NCBI RefSeq assembly: GCF_019880205.1
Contig: NZ_CP082292.1
Coordinates: 806,001 to 870,000, forward strand
Direction: 5' to 3'
DNA from: Pantoea alfalfae
GTDB taxonomy: Bacteria > Pseudomonadota > Gammaproteobacteria > Enterobacterales > Enterobacteriaceae
Length of the DNA: 64,000 bases
The notes under the pieces: model-generated
What the model saw: the letters and a program-made list of their open reading frames with translations, nothing else
Databases searched by the model: none
Told to the model about the DNA's origin: nothing
Shown here: one piece after another, positions 7,179-15,874 of the stretch
How positions within the stretch are numbered: the stretch's first letter is position 1
Layout of the letters: each line of letters opens with the position of its first letter
Program-made: the position numbers and the translations under genes

Positions 7179-8528
7179 ATGTCTCTACAGGACCGCCTTA
7201 TCGATTCCCTGGGCAGCTTTGCCACCCGCTTTAACAGTTATCGCTACATCATGGCGATTAAAGCCTCGTTCATTACCCTGATGCCGGTGATCATTGTTGG
7301 CGCCTTCTCGGTATTGATCTCTAACATGGTGCTGGACAGCAAAAATGGCCTTGCCAGCTTTGCCGCCCTGGCTTTTTTAGCTGATCTTAAGCCCATCACC
7401 AGCAGTATCAATTACGCCACGCTTAGCTTTCTTAACATTGGTGCGGTGTTCCTGATTGGTATTGAGCTTGGGCGCATCAACGGTATAAAAACGCTGTTTC
7501 CCGGCCTGCTGGCAATCATCTGCTTTGTATCCGTGACGCCGACCACCTTACAGATGATGGTCGATGGGCAGATGCACCTGGTTACCGACGTACTGGCCAA
7601 ACAATTCTCCGATACCAAGAGCCTGTTTCTCGGCATGTTTATCGCCATTCTGTCCGTAGAGATTTACTGCCGCCTCGAACAGGTTGAACGGCTGAAAATC
7701 AAAATGCCCGACACGGTGCCGCCCAACGTGGCCGCCTCTTTCTCCGCGCTAATCCCCTCAATCATCACCGTAACGCTGATAGCGACCTTCGGCTTTATCT
7801 TCCATCGCGTCACCGGCATGTACCTTTACGACGCGGTATACCAGGTGGTGCAGCAGCCGCTGGAGTCGGTGGTGCAGAGCCTGTGGGGCATTCTGATTCT
7901 GATGTTCGTCGCCCAGTTGTTCTGGGTGATTGGTATTCACGGCAACCAGATGGTGAAACCGATCCGTGAGCCGCTGTTGCTGGGCGCGATTATGGTCAAC
8001 ATGACCGCTTTTGAGCAGGGGAAAGAGGCACCAAACATCATCACCATGCCGTTCTGGGATGTTTATATGAGCATCGGCGGTTCCGGCCTGACCATCGGGC
8101 TGCTCACCGCCGTGATGCTGGCGACGCGACGCAAAGAGATGCGTGAAATCGCCAAACTGTCGTTTGGGCCAGGCATTTTCAATATCAACGAGCCGGTTAT
8201 ATTTGGTATGCCGATTATGCTTAATCCAATCCTGGCTATCCCTTTCATCATCACACCGCTAGTGACAGGTTCTATCGGTTACTTCGCTACGGTGATGGGA
8301 TTTGCCGGGAAAGCCGTGGTGATGGTGCCCTGGACCACGCCTCCGATTATCAATGCCTGGCTGTCAACGGCCGGATCGATGGGTGCGGTGGTGACGCAGA
8401 TCGTCTGCATTCTGGTATCAGTACTCATCTATCTGCCATTTGTGAAAGTCGCAGCCCGCCGCGCGGATGCAGCGGAAGCAAAGAACCTGCAACCGGAGCT
8501 GAATCCCAACCGAACGGAGGTGTTATGA
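7179..8528 (+). CDS. PTS lactose/cellobiose-family EIIC permease
   Basis: A 449-residue inner-membrane permease with about ten hydrophobic segments. It has the Lac/Cel EIIC landmarks 'LFWVIGIHGNQMV' and 'FNINEPVIFGMPIMLNPILAIPF', where the His and the NEP glutamate contribute to the sugar site. It imports a beta-glucoside-type disaccharide with phosphorylation by EIIB. The frame extends to a TTG at 7173, but GAGGG lies 6 bases before the ATG at 7179, which I prefer. Its stop overlaps the next ATG, suggesting translational coupling to the GH1 enzyme. Confidence 0.9.
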   Translation: MSLQDRLIDSLGSFATRFNSYRYIMAIKASFITLMPVIIVGAFSVLISNMVLDSKNGLASFAALAFLADLKPITSSINYATLSFLNIGAVFLIGIELGRINGIKTLFPGLLAIICFVSVTPTTLQMMVDGQMHLVTDVLAKQFSDTKSLFLGMFIAILSVEIYCRLEQVERLKIKMPDTVPPNVAASFSALIPSIITVTLIATFGFIFHRVTGMYLYDAVYQVVQQPLESVVQSLWGILILMFVAQLFWVIGIHGNQMVKPIREPLLLGAIMVNMTAFEQGKEAPNIITMPFWDVYMSIGGSGLTIGLLTAVMLATRRKEMREIAKLSFGPGIFNINEPVIFGMPIMLNPILAIPFIITPLVTGSIGYFATVMGFAGKAVVMVPWTTPPIINAWLSTAGSMGAVVTQIVCILVSVLIYLPFVKVAARRADAAEAKNLQPELNPNRTEVL

Positions 8529-9952
8529 GTCGTCAGACTGTCCACATACCTGAGAATTTCATTCTGGGGGCTGCTGCCTCCGCCTGGCAGACGGAAGGCT
8601 GGAGCGGAAAAAAAGCGGGGCAGGACTCCTGGCCTGACGCCTGGTATCAGCAGGATCGCCACGTCTGGCACAACGGCTACGGTCCGGCGGTTGCCACCGA
8701 CTTTATTAACCGCTTTAGTGAGGATGTTGCGTTAATGAAGGCCAGCGGGCTGACCCACTACCGCACTTCGATCAACTGGTCGCGTTTCCTGATCGATTAC
8801 GAAACCGCTACGGTCGATGAGGAATACGCGGCTTACTATGACCGGCTTATTGATGAAATGCAGCGCCAGGGCATTGAACTGATGCTCTGTCTGGAGCATT
8901 ACGAGCTGCCCGCCACGCTGCTGGAGCAGTATGGCGGCTGGCAGTCAAAGCATGTCGTTGAACTGTTTATCCGCTATGTCGAACAGGTGTTTAAACGCTA
9001 TGCCGGTCGGGTCACGCGCTGGTTTGTGTTTAACGAGCCGATTGTGGTGCAGACCCGCGTCTATCTCGACGCGCTGCGCTGGCCTTATGAGCAGAACACC
9101 CATAAATGGATGCAGTGGAACCACCACAAGAATCTTGCTACCGCCCGGGTAGTGCAGCTGTTCCGCGCGGCAGGCTATGCCGGTCGCATTGGTACCATAC
9201 TCAATCCGGAAGTCACCTATCCGCGATCATCAGCCCCGCACGACCAGAAGGCGGCGCATATTTATGACCTGTTCTACAATCGGGTGTTTCTCGATCCCGC
9301 CATTAAAGGCGAGTATCCGGCGGAGCTGCTGGCGCTGCTTGATAAGCATCAGATTGAGTGGGAAACCACCCCGGAAGAGCTGGCGATTATTGCCGCCAAT
9401 ACCGTCGATGAGGTCGGGCTTAATCTCTACTATCCGCATCGCGTGAAGGCACCGTCCCGCGCCTGGCATCCCGAGACACCCTTTCATCCCGCCTGGTATT
9501 ACGAACATTTTGAACTGCCGGGGCGGCGGATGAACCGTTCACGCGGCTGGGAAATTCAGCCTGAAATTATCTGGGATATGGCGCAGCGGATGCGCGATGA
9601 GTACGGCAATATCCCGTGGTTTGTGGCTGAAAGTGGTATGGGAATTGAGGACGAAACGCAGTTCAAAAATGCCGACGGGGAGATTCAGGACGATTACCGC
9701 ATCGCGTTTATCAGCGAGCACCTGCATCAGGCGATACGCGCCAGCCAGGCGGGGATTAACTGTCAGGGCTATATGCTGTGGGCGTTTACCGACAATGTCT
9801 CGCCAATGAATGCCTTTAAAAATCGCTATGGTCTTATCGAAATCGACTTAGATAAGCAGCGTCAGCGCCGTATGAAGAAATCTGCCCACTGGTTCCGTAC
9901 GCTGTGCGACACGCAGCAATTCACCCTATGGCTTGATGATGAGCCGAAATAA
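8525..9952 (+). CDS. Glycoside hydrolase family 1, probable 6-phospho-beta-glucosidase
   Basis: A 475-residue GH1 (beta/alpha)8 enzyme that presumably cleaves the phosphorylated sugar delivered by the neighbouring PTS. The acid/base is Glu171 in 'VFNEPIVV'. The nucleophile is Glu369 in 'VAESGMG', where most GH1 enzymes have T-E-N-G. The C-terminal substrate loop reads 'DNVSPMNAFKNRYG'. It lacks the Phe-Glu-Trp of plain beta-glucosidases and has the serine expected in phospho-glucosidases, although the Lys-to-Tyr spacing differs by one from BglA-like enzymes as I recall them. GGAGG precedes the ATG, which overlaps the IIC stop. The exact sugar is unknown. Confidence 0.85.
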   Translation: MSRQTVHIPENFILGAAASAWQTEGWSGKKAGQDSWPDAWYQQDRHVWHNGYGPAVATDFINRFSEDVALMKASGLTHYRTSINWSRFLIDYETATVDEEYAAYYDRLIDEMQRQGIELMLCLEHYELPATLLEQYGGWQSKHVVELFIRYVEQVFKRYAGRVTRWFVFNEPIVVQTRVYLDALRWPYEQNTHKWMQWNHHKNLATARVVQLFRAAGYAGRIGTILNPEVTYPRSSAPHDQKAAHIYDLFYNRVFLDPAIKGEYPAELLALLDKHQIEWETTPEELAIIAANTVDEVGLNLYYPHRVKAPSRAWHPETPFHPAWYYEHFELPGRRMNRSRGWEIQPEIIWDMAQRMRDEYGNIPWFVAESGMGIEDETQFKNADGEIQDDYRIAFISEHLHQAIRASQAGINCQGYMLWAFTDNVSPMNAFKNRYGLIEIDLDKQRQRRMKKSAHWFRTLCDTQQFTLWLDDEPK

Positions 9953-9967
9953 CGCGAGGAAACGCGC

Positions 9968-10285
9968 ATGAAACGAATTGTTCTGGCCTGTGCTGCAGGC
10001 ATGTCGACCTCAATGGTGGTGACGCGGATGGAAAAGGAGGCTGCCGCTCGCGGACTGGCATTTCAGATCTACGCTATTCCGGAGCAAAACCTGCGTGAAG
10101 AGCTGCAAAACTACGGCAACGAGGTGGTGGTCGTGCTGCTCGGGCCACAGGTGCGCTTCAAACTGGAAGAGAACAGAAAACTCACCGACAGCTATCAGTT
10201 GCCCATCGCGGTAATTGATACGGTTGCTTACGGCACGCTGAATGGTGCAAAGGTACTCGATCAGGCGCTGGCTTTGATACACTGA
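9968..10285 (+). CDS. PTS lactose/cellobiose-family EIIB component
   Basis: A 105-residue cytosolic EIIB. The phospho-cysteine is Cys8 in 'LACAAGMSTSMVV', the P-loop-like signature of the family. 'VVVLLGPQVRFKLEE' and 'IAVIDTVAYGTLNGAKVL' match the rest of the fold. It takes phosphate from EIIA and gives it to the sugar held by EIIC. It begins 15 bases after the GH1 stop, with AGGA upstream. The order IIC-GH1-IIB, with the hydrolase between the two PTS genes, is uncommon compared with chb/cel operons. Confidence 0.92.
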   Translation: MKRIVLACAAGMSTSMVVTRMEKEAAARGLAFQIYAIPEQNLREELQNYGNEVVVVLLGPQVRFKLEENRKLTDSYQLPIAVIDTVAYGTLNGAKVLDQALALIH

Positions 10286-10319
10286 GCCCCAGTTTGCGAG
10301 CCAGCCTCTCCGGTTCGCG

Positions 10320-10351
10320 GGCATTGTCGCGCAGGGAACCGCGGCAATGCC
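10320..10351 (+). other. Hairpin between EIIB and regulator genes
   Basis: A 12-bp inverted repeat (arms 10320-10331 and 10340-10351, one G-U pair, 8-base loop) lies in the 96-base gap. There is no T-run. It could lower read-through into the regulator or protect the upstream mRNA 3' end. Confidence 0.5.
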
Positions 10352-10381
10352 GTTAGCGCATTGATTGCAAAGGGTGACAGT

Positions 10382-11155
10382 GTGGACAAAGCCGAAGCGC
10401 CGCAAGAAAAAAAGCAGTATCAGGAAATTGGTCAGCACCTGCGTCAGCAGATTTGTGACGGACACTATCCGGTGGGATCGCGCCTGCCGCCTGAACGTCA
10501 GCTGGCTGAAACCTGGGGCGTCAGCCGGACCATCGTGCGCGAGGCATTATTGATGCTGGAGCTGGAAGGTACGGTGGATATCCGCCAGAGCTCCGGCGTC
10601 TATGTGATGCGTATTCCTTCCGCCAGTGATGATGAAGAAGAGGCCTTCTTCCGCAGCGACGTTGGCCCGTTTGAAATGCTACAGGCACGTCAGTTGCTGG
10701 AGAGCAATATTGCAGCCTTTGCCGCAAAAATGGCGACCAAAGCGGACATCGAAAATCTGCGCCGAACGCTGGAACAGGAGCAGCGTGCTATCGCCGCCAA
10801 CGATAGCAGTCAGGACAACGATAAGTTGTTTCATCTGCTGCTGGCGGGTGCCAGTCAGAACCAGATGCTGCTCGATACCGTCACCAGTATCTGGCGACAT
10901 CATGACAGTAGCCCGCTCTGGCAGCAGCTGCGCCCGCAGTTTGAAACCCGCGCCTATCGCCTGAAATGGCTCGGCGATCACCAGACCATCCTGGCCGCTC
11001 TGCGTCGGCGTGATGTGATGGGGGCCTGGCAATCTACCTGGCAGCACCTCGAGAACGTCAAGAATACGCTGCTGGAGCTTTCCGACGCCGATGCGCCTGA
11101 CTTTGATGGCTACCTGTTTGATTCAGTCCCGATCTTTCAGGGGAAACTGATGTGA
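10382..11155 (+). CDS. GntR-family (FadR subfamily) transcriptional regulator of the PTS cluster
   Basis: A 257-residue regulator. The N-terminal winged helix (about residues 10-80) has 'GSRLPPERQLAETWGVSRTIVREALLML', split here as PPERQLAE and VSRTIVREALL, the GntR signature. The C-terminal FCD/FadR-type helical effector domain spans about 95-235. An open frame extends to TTG at 10361, but AAGGG lies 7 bases before the GTG at 10382, which I use. It probably binds the four dyads in the IIA-IIC gap and senses a sugar-phosphate or related metabolite; this is inferred from linkage. Confidence 0.85.
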   Translation: MDKAEAPQEKKQYQEIGQHLRQQICDGHYPVGSRLPPERQLAETWGVSRTIVREALLMLELEGTVDIRQSSGVYVMRIPSASDDEEEAFFRSDVGPFEMLQARQLLESNIAAFAAKMATKADIENLRRTLEQEQRAIAANDSSQDNDKLFHLLLAGASQNQMLLDTVTSIWRHHDSSPLWQQLRPQFETRAYRLKWLGDHQTILAALRRRDVMGAWQSTWQHLENVKNTLLELSDADAPDFDGYLFDSVPIFQGKLM

Positions 11156-11604
11156 TTGAAATCGTCTCGCTCAGCGATGCCCCCCAATTTGCCGATCAGA
11201 TCATCGACTGGCAGTGGCGCGCATTTGGTGAAACCACAAGCCGGGCGTTCTTTGCCAGTGTGGTGAACAGCAGCCTGACCGGTGCTGATTTTCCGGTAAC
11301 GTTTGTCGCCGTGGAGGCGGGCAGGGCAATCGGCACGGTGGGATTCTGGCGTTGCGACCTGATCAGCCGTCAGGATCTTTTCCCCTGGCTGGCGGCGCTC
11401 TATGTTGATGAGTCGGTGCGCGGCAAAGGTGTCAGTGAGGCGCTGCAGCAGCATGTCATCGCCTATGCACAGGCGCAGGGCTATCCACGGTTGTGGTTGT
11501 GGTCAACGTTTGGGGGGTATTACGAACGGTCTGGCTGGCTGCCACAGGGCGAAGCGCTTGAGTATCCCGATAAGCCGGTAAAACTCTATTATCGCGACCT
11601 GTGA
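11152..11604 (+). CDS. GNAT-family N-acetyltransferase
   Basis: A 150-residue single-domain GNAT protein. The acetyl-CoA pyrophosphate loop is visible as Arg90-Gly-Lys-Gly93 in 'VDESVRGKGVSEAL', followed by the helix 'VIAYAQAQGYPRLWLW' and a terminal 'YYERSGWLPQGE' segment common in small-molecule acetyltransferases. It starts at GTG and overlaps the regulator stop (ATGTGA), with AGGGGA upstream, so it is coupled to the regulator. The acceptor is unknown; an amino-sugar or antibiotic-like amine is possible, and linkage to sugar uptake makes an amino-sugar worth testing. Confidence 0.8.
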   Translation: MIEIVSLSDAPQFADQIIDWQWRAFGETTSRAFFASVVNSSLTGADFPVTFVAVEAGRAIGTVGFWRCDLISRQDLFPWLAALYVDESVRGKGVSEALQQHVIAYAQAQGYPRLWLWSTFGGYYERSGWLPQGEALEYPDKPVKLYYRDL

Positions 11605-11609
11605 GAAAG

Positions 11610-11634
11610 GCCAGCCGCCACAGCGGCAGCTGGC
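11610..11634. terminator. Bidirectional hairpin between GNAT gene and tas
   Basis: A 25-base palindrome forms an 11-pair stem (two G-U) with a 3-base loop. On the minus strand it is followed by CTTTCTC, so it serves tas best; on the plus strand it lies 5 bases after the GNAT stop. Confidence 0.65.
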
Positions 11635-11644
11635 AACAGAGTAC

Positions 11645-12685
11645 TTATGGCGCAGGATAGGTGTAACGGCGGTGGATCGCCTCAATACCTTCCAGAATCT
11701 CTGCATTTAAGGTCAGATTGACGCTGTCGATATTAATCTGTAACTGCTCAAGCGTGGTGGCGCCCAGCAGCGTGCTGGCCACAAACGGCTGCTGACGCAC
11801 ATAGGCCAGGGCCATCTGCGACGGGTCGATCTGATGCTGCTGAGCCAACGCCACATATTCGGCAATTGCCTTCTGTGACTGCTCGCCGCTGTAGCGAGTA
11901 AAGCGGCTGAACAATGTGTTGCGTGCGCCCGCAGGCTGCGCGCCATTCAGGTATTTGCCGCTCAGCGTACCAAACGCCAGGCTTGAATATGCCAGCAGCT
12001 CTACGCCTTCATGCTGGCTGATTTCGGCCAGACCCACTTCAAAACTGCGGTTCAGCAGGCTGTAGGGATTCTGAATGCTGATAATGCGCGGCAGCTCATG
12101 CTTCTCTGCCAGTTGCAGATAGCGCATCACGCCCCACGCCGTTTCGTTCGACACGCCGATATAACGGATTTTGCCGGCGCGCACCTGCTCGGTCAGCGCT
12201 TCCAGCGTCTCCAGCAGCGTCACCTGCGCCGTGGTCTCGCTGTACTGATAGCCCAGCTTGCCAAAATAGTTGGTCTGGCGCTGTGGCCAGTGCAACTGGT
12301 AGAGATCAAGGTAGTCGGTGTTCAGGCGTTTCAGGCTGGCATCGAGTGCGGCGCGGATGTTTTTACGGTCAAGTGCCATATCCGGGCGAATCGAAGCATC
12401 ATTGCCGCGTGACGGACCCGCCACTTTACTGGCCAGGATGATTTTGTCGCGGCTGCCGCGCTGTTTAAGCCAGCTGCCAATGTATTGTTCGGTCAGACCC
12501 TGAGTTTCCGGGCGCGGTGGCACCGGATACATCTCGGCAGTATCAATAAAGTTGATGCCGGAACGGATAGCCAAATCCAGTTGAGCATGGGCGTCGGCTT
12601 CACTGTTCTGTTCGCCAAACGTCATAGTGCCCAACCCCAGCTGACTCACTTCCAGCGTGCTGTGGGGAATACGATGATAGTGCAT
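11645..12685 (-). CDS. tas: Tas, aldo-keto reductase
   Basis: A 346-residue (beta/alpha)8 NADP(H)-dependent aldo-keto reductase, the same length as E. coli Tas. 'SQLGLGTMTFGEQNSEADAH', 'IDTAEMYPVPPRPETQG' and 'VASTLLGATTLEQL' are near identical to that protein; the Tyr of 'EMYP' is the expected catalytic acid and the C-terminal part binds the cofactor. The physiological substrate is not established; the E. coli gene can suppress a tyrosine starvation phenotype. It is followed in the same direction, as in E. coli, upstream by ygdR. In E. coli its other neighbour is lplT; here it is the PTS module. Confidence 0.95.
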   Translation of the reverse strand: MHYHRIPHSTLEVSQLGLGTMTFGEQNSEADAHAQLDLAIRSGINFIDTAEMYPVPPRPETQGLTEQYIGSWLKQRGSRDKIILASKVAGPSRGNDASIRPDMALDRKNIRAALDASLKRLNTDYLDLYQLHWPQRQTNYFGKLGYQYSETTAQVTLLETLEALTEQVRAGKIRYIGVSNETAWGVMRYLQLAEKHELPRIISIQNPYSLLNRSFEVGLAEISQHEGVELLAYSSLAFGTLSGKYLNGAQPAGARNTLFSRFTRYSGEQSQKAIAEYVALAQQHQIDPSQMALAYVRQQPFVASTLLGATTLEQLQINIDSVNLTLNAEILEGIEAIHRRYTYPAP

Positions 12686-12782
12686 TGCCAGCTTCCTTTT
12701 TTTATGGAATGGAATGTTGTGTCCTCAGGGACTATAGCGCGAGCAACGGCGGGGAAGGAAGGGGGAAAAGTCGGGGAAATCG

Positions 12783-12808
12783 CCTGCCAGCGTGGAATCG
12801 ATGGCAGG
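12783..12808 (-). terminator. Possible weak terminator after ygdR
   Basis: A 7-bp stem CCTGCCA/TGGCAGG with a 12-base loop lies just beyond the ygdR stop on the minus strand. There is no T-tract directly after it, so support is weak. Confidence 0.35.
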
Positions 12809-12824
12809 TGATTAAATCGGGCAC

Positions 12825-13043
12825 TTAACGTTCAATGATCGTTGAGACCTCGTCGCTGTTAATCTGCACCTCGTGACCCGTCTGGTCGGTGTACTGCACC
12901 AGGCCGGTCTCTTTATCAATGCTCGGCTTGCCTTCGGTCATGATCATCCGGCCATCTTTGGTCGCCATGACATAATCAGAGCTGCATCCACTCAGGAACG
13001 CTGCGGTTACCATCACCATTGCTACGCCTGCCCACCCTTTCAT
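12825..13043 (-). CDS. ygdR: YgdR, small YgdI/YgdR-family lipoprotein
   Basis: A 72-residue lipoprotein with lipobox 'AAFLSGCSS' and an SH3-like body of the YgdI/YgdR (DUF903) family: '[26 protein letters not shown]' reads as the family pattern (given here as [10 protein letters not shown] and [11 protein letters not shown]). Function is unknown. A paralogue, ygdI, lies at 41029-41250 with the same Y-V-M...DGR...GKP pattern. It sits between tas and ygdQ as in E. coli relatives. Confidence 0.92.
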   Translation of the reverse strand: MKGWAGVAMVMVTAAFLSGCSSDYVMATKDGRMIMTEGKPSIDKETGLVQYTDQTGHEVQINSDEVSTIIER

Positions 13044-13134
13044 CTCGCCTCTTCCTCACAAATCGTTAAGTGCAAAAAGTGTAGTAATAAATGGTTTTGC
13101 CGGCAGGGTTAATCGTAGGATTCTGAAAATAACC

Positions 13135-13152
13135 GGGCGAGCAGGCTCGCCC
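13135..13152 (-). terminator. Hairpin after ygdQ
   Basis: A perfect 7-bp stem GGGCGAG/CTCGCCC with a 4-base loop lies just past the ygdQ stop. On the minus strand it is followed by GGTTATTTTC, a weak T-rich tail. Confidence 0.55.
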
Positions 13153-13161
13153 TTGACTTTA

Positions 13162-13872
13162 TCAGGCGTGCTTTTTCTTGCTGCGCATCAGGTTAAGGCA
13201 CTCAACCGCCATGGAGAAGAACATAGCAAAATAAATGTAACCTTTTGGTACGTGAACCGCGAAACTCTCCAGAATCAGGGTAAAACCGACCAGAATCAGG
13301 AAGGAGAGGGCCAGCATTTTGACTGACGGATGGCGTTCAACAAACTCACCAATGGCGCGTGCGGCAAACATCATCATCAGCACTGCAATGACCACTGCCG
13401 CCATCATAATAAACAGATGATCAGAGAGGCCGATGGCGGTAATAACGGAGTCAAGGCTGAAAATAATGTCGAGCATCATGATCTGCACTATGGCACCAAG
13501 GAACGAATGAACGCGGGTGTTGTGCTCGCCTTCACTGCCTTCAATCGTTTCATGGATCTCCATGCTCGATTTCCACAACAGGAACAGACCGCCAAACAGC
13601 AGAATCAGATCGCGCGCCGAGAATGCATGATCCATCAGCGTAAACAGCGGATTAGTCAGACGGGCGACCCACGCGATGGAAGCCAGCAGGCCAAGACGCA
13701 TCAGCATCGCGCCCATCAGACCAATACGGCGTGCACTGGCTTGCTGGTGTTTTGGCAGCTTAGCGACCACCAGCGACAGGAAAATGATGTTATCAATACC
13801 CAGCACCACCTCAAGGATGGTCAGGGTGCCCAGCGCCAGCCAGGCGTTGGGATCGGAAATCCACTCAAACAT
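13162..13872 (-). CDS. ygdQ: YgdQ, TerC-family inner-membrane protein
   Basis: A 236-residue integral membrane protein of the TerC family (E. coli YgdQ 237). Conserved acidic membrane motifs are 'EVVLGIDNIIFLSLV' and 'LDIIFSLDSVITA'. Members with these motifs are linked to metal ion export or handling during protein translocation; a specific role for YgdQ is not established. The frame opens at a TTG at 13884, but the AGGA lies directly against it, so I use the ATG at 13872, which aligns with the E. coli start 'MFEWISDPNAW'. Confidence 0.9.
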   Translation of the reverse strand: MFEWISDPNAWLALGTLTILEVVLGIDNIIFLSLVVAKLPKHQQASARRIGLMGAMLMRLGLLASIAWVARLTNPLFTLMDHAFSARDLILLFGGLFLLWKSSMEIHETIEGSEGEHNTRVHSFLGAIVQIMMLDIIFSLDSVITAIGLSDHLFIMMAAVVIAVLMMMFAARAIGEFVERHPSVKMLALSFLILVGFTLILESFAVHVPKGYIYFAMFFSMAVECLNLMRSKKKHA

Positions 13873-13972
13873 ACCGGCATTCAATCCTAAACGAAAAGTA
13901 AACGGCGATTATACGCATTGAATTCGCCAATCTCCCACAAAATTGCGACATTGGTCGCGCAGGAGACGCGAT

Positions 13973-14650
13973 TTACAGGAGAAAATGGCGCGCCAGCAGG
14001 GGACCGGTGAAGCTCTTCTTCAGGTAGAAGCCGCGCGGCAGAGTCATAATGGGCTGGCCCTGATCGCCGATTCCCTCGGTCAGTGCCTTGCTATTGGCGG
14101 CTTTGGGCCGGATTTGCAGCCAGGCACCATGCCGTGCGGTAATCTGCTCAACGCGCCCCAGCACGATCATATCCATCAGTTCCTCCCAGTCCTGTCGCAA
14201 CATCTCATCTTCTTCCGCATTCGGGCTCCACAACAGTGGCGCGCCGACACGGCGTTCCCGCAGCGGAATCTCACGCCCACCTTCAACCGGGATCCACAAC
14301 ACCCGCGCCAGCTTGTGACGCACATGGCTGGTAAGCCAGGTTACGCCGCTGTTACCGGTCAGCGGTGCGACACAGACAAAGGTGGTTTCCAGCGGTTTAC
14401 CCTGTGCATCAATCGGGATGGTTTTCAGTTCGATACCCAGATGGGCAAAGTCCTGTTCCGCTTTGCTGCCCGCGCTCGCCCCAAGGTGCCACTCCAGCAG
14501 CATGCCGACCCAGCCTTTATCGCGTTTAAGATCCGCAGGCATGGGCAGGCCGGCACGTGCAGCCAGCGTTTCCATAGGTAATCCGGCTAGATCCTGCGCG
14601 CGTGCCAGCAGGCTGGCTTCATCTTCGGGTGGTCCTGGTGGATAACGCAT
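13973..14650 (-). CDS. mutH: MutH, methyl-directed mismatch repair endonuclease
   Basis: A 225-residue protein (E. coli 229). MutH nicks the unmethylated strand at hemimethylated GATC sites when activated by MutS and MutL. The type II restriction-like D-E-K catalytic set is visible: Asp67, Glu74 and Lys76 in '[13 protein letters not shown]'. '[20 protein letters not shown]' and '[13 protein letters not shown]' match the rest. Its presence implies Dam methylation in this organism. The gene is divergent from rppH across a 684-base region with DnaA boxes, as in E. coli. Confidence 0.96.
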   Translation of the reverse strand: MRYPPGPPEDEASLLARAQDLAGLPMETLAARAGLPMPADLKRDKGWVGMLLEWHLGASAGSKAEQDFAHLGIELKTIPIDAQGKPLETTFVCVAPLTGNSGVTWLTSHVRHKLARVLWIPVEGGREIPLRERRVGAPLLWSPNAEEDEMLRQDWEELMDMIVLGRVEQITARHGAWLQIRPKAANSKALTEGIGDQGQPIMTLPRGFYLKKSFTGPLLARHFLL

Positions 14651-15334
14651 GTTGATAACTCATAATGATTAAAATGTGTACAGGTACGGATAAGTAAGTT
14701 GTCCCGCTAAAATAAATCGTGTCCGGGCTCGATAATAACATGATAGATCATGCTTTTTTGAGCGGATTGCCCTCATGCTATCTGCAGTGGGTCAGGGTTA
14801 TCCCAGCTTACCCGCAATAATGAACAGGATCTCCAGTCCGGTTATCCACAGAAAAGTGGGATAACCCCCTTATCTTTGCGGTACTGGTTCCATTTACAGC
14901 CTTGACTTTTCGCCATTTGAACATAATTTCACCGGCCTGACCTAACCCTGAGCGATTATCTGTGGATAAAAAGCACTGTGATTATAATTTAACCAATTGT
15001 CAGTGGGCGTAAAAATATTCGCTGTTTATAAAAAGCCAATGAAGCGTGATTCTGCATTAATTTCATTTTTAATCAGTCAGATAAGGAATTAACTCTTTTC
15101 GGTATTCCCAGGTGTGATAGCAGGGTTATTCAGTTAACTCCCGCGTTCTGCACAAAGCTATCCACAGAAAAGGTGAATAAGATCGAGCTTTTTTGCAGTC
15201 TTTGTTTATAACTATGCCCTTTTCTGTGAGTTATCCCGCTATTGATGCCTCAACCCCCCATGAATCCAGTGGTTTACCGCCTGTAAGGAGTGTGAAACAA
15301 TCAGGCCATTCAAATTTTGCTTTGAGGTAGTCCG
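14651..15334. other. DARS2: DARS2-like DnaA-reactivating region between mutH and rppH
   Basis: This long gap carries perfect DnaA boxes TTATCCACA at 14842-14850 and its reverse complement TGTGGATAA at 14961-14969, plus the one-mismatch CTATCCACA at 15158-15166. Around the first box, three TTATC cores lie within 37 bases in alternating orientation (14842 forward, 14860-14864 reverse, 14870 forward), like a DARS core. Further TTATCCC cores are at 14798 and 15231. In E. coli DARS2, which converts ADP-DnaA to ATP-DnaA with IHF and Fis, lies in this same mutH-rppH gap. I could not identify confident IHF or Fis sites by eye. The region must also contain the two divergent promoters. Confidence 0.85.
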
Positions 15335-15862
15335 GTGATCGATGATGATGGCTACCGCCCGAATGTTGGTATCGTAATCTGTAACCGGCAGGGACAAGTA
15401 TTATGGGCCAGGCGCTTTGGACAGCACTCCTGGCAATTTCCTCAGGGAGGCATCAATCCCGGTGAAACCGCAGAACAGGCGATGTATCGCGAACTGTTCG
15501 AAGAGGTCGGATTACACCGGAAAGATGTTCGAATACTTGCCTCTACCCGTAACTGGTTACGTTACAAGTTGCCAAAACGTTTGGTGCGTTGGGACACAAA
15601 GCCGGTATGTATCGGCCAGAAACAAAAGTGGTTTCTTCTGCAGTTAATGTGTAATGACGCGGATATCAATGTGCAGCACAGCAGCACGCCGGAATTTGAC
15701 GGCTGGCGCTGGGTCAGTTTCTGGTATCCGGTGCGTCAGGTTGTCTCCTTTAAGCGCGACGTCTATCGTCGGGTAATGAAGGAATTCGCTGGCGTGGTGA
15801 TGTCTATGCAGGAGAGTGCGGGGCAGCGAAATAATCCTGCCCATCGACGTAAGAGAGGTTAG
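15335..15862 (+). CDS. rppH: RppH, RNA pyrophosphohydrolase
   Basis: A 175-residue Nudix enzyme. RppH removes pyrophosphate from the 5' triphosphate of mRNA, which triggers RNase E decay. The Nudix box runs from Gly38 to Leu60 (G-x5-Glu44-x7-Arg52-Glu53-x2-Glu56-Glu57-x-Gly59). '[16 protein letters not shown]' and 'FPEFDGWRW'-like '[10 protein letters not shown]' are characteristic. It starts at GTG, with GAGG 6 bases upstream. It is followed by ptsP after 12 bases, an arrangement shared with E. coli. Confidence 0.97.
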   Translation: MIDDDGYRPNVGIVICNRQGQVLWARRFGQHSWQFPQGGINPGETAEQAMYRELFEEVGLHRKDVRILASTRNWLRYKLPKRLVRWDTKPVCIGQKQKWFLLQLMCNDADINVQHSSTPEFDGWRWVSFWYPVRQVVSFKRDVYRRVMKEFAGVVMSMQESAGQRNNPAHRRKRG

Positions 15863-15874
15863 GCCACGCCCTTT

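Noticed and set aside
10320-10351. Rho-independent terminator before the GntR gene
   Set aside because: The hairpin is good, but there is no T-tract, so I list it as a hairpin of unknown role.
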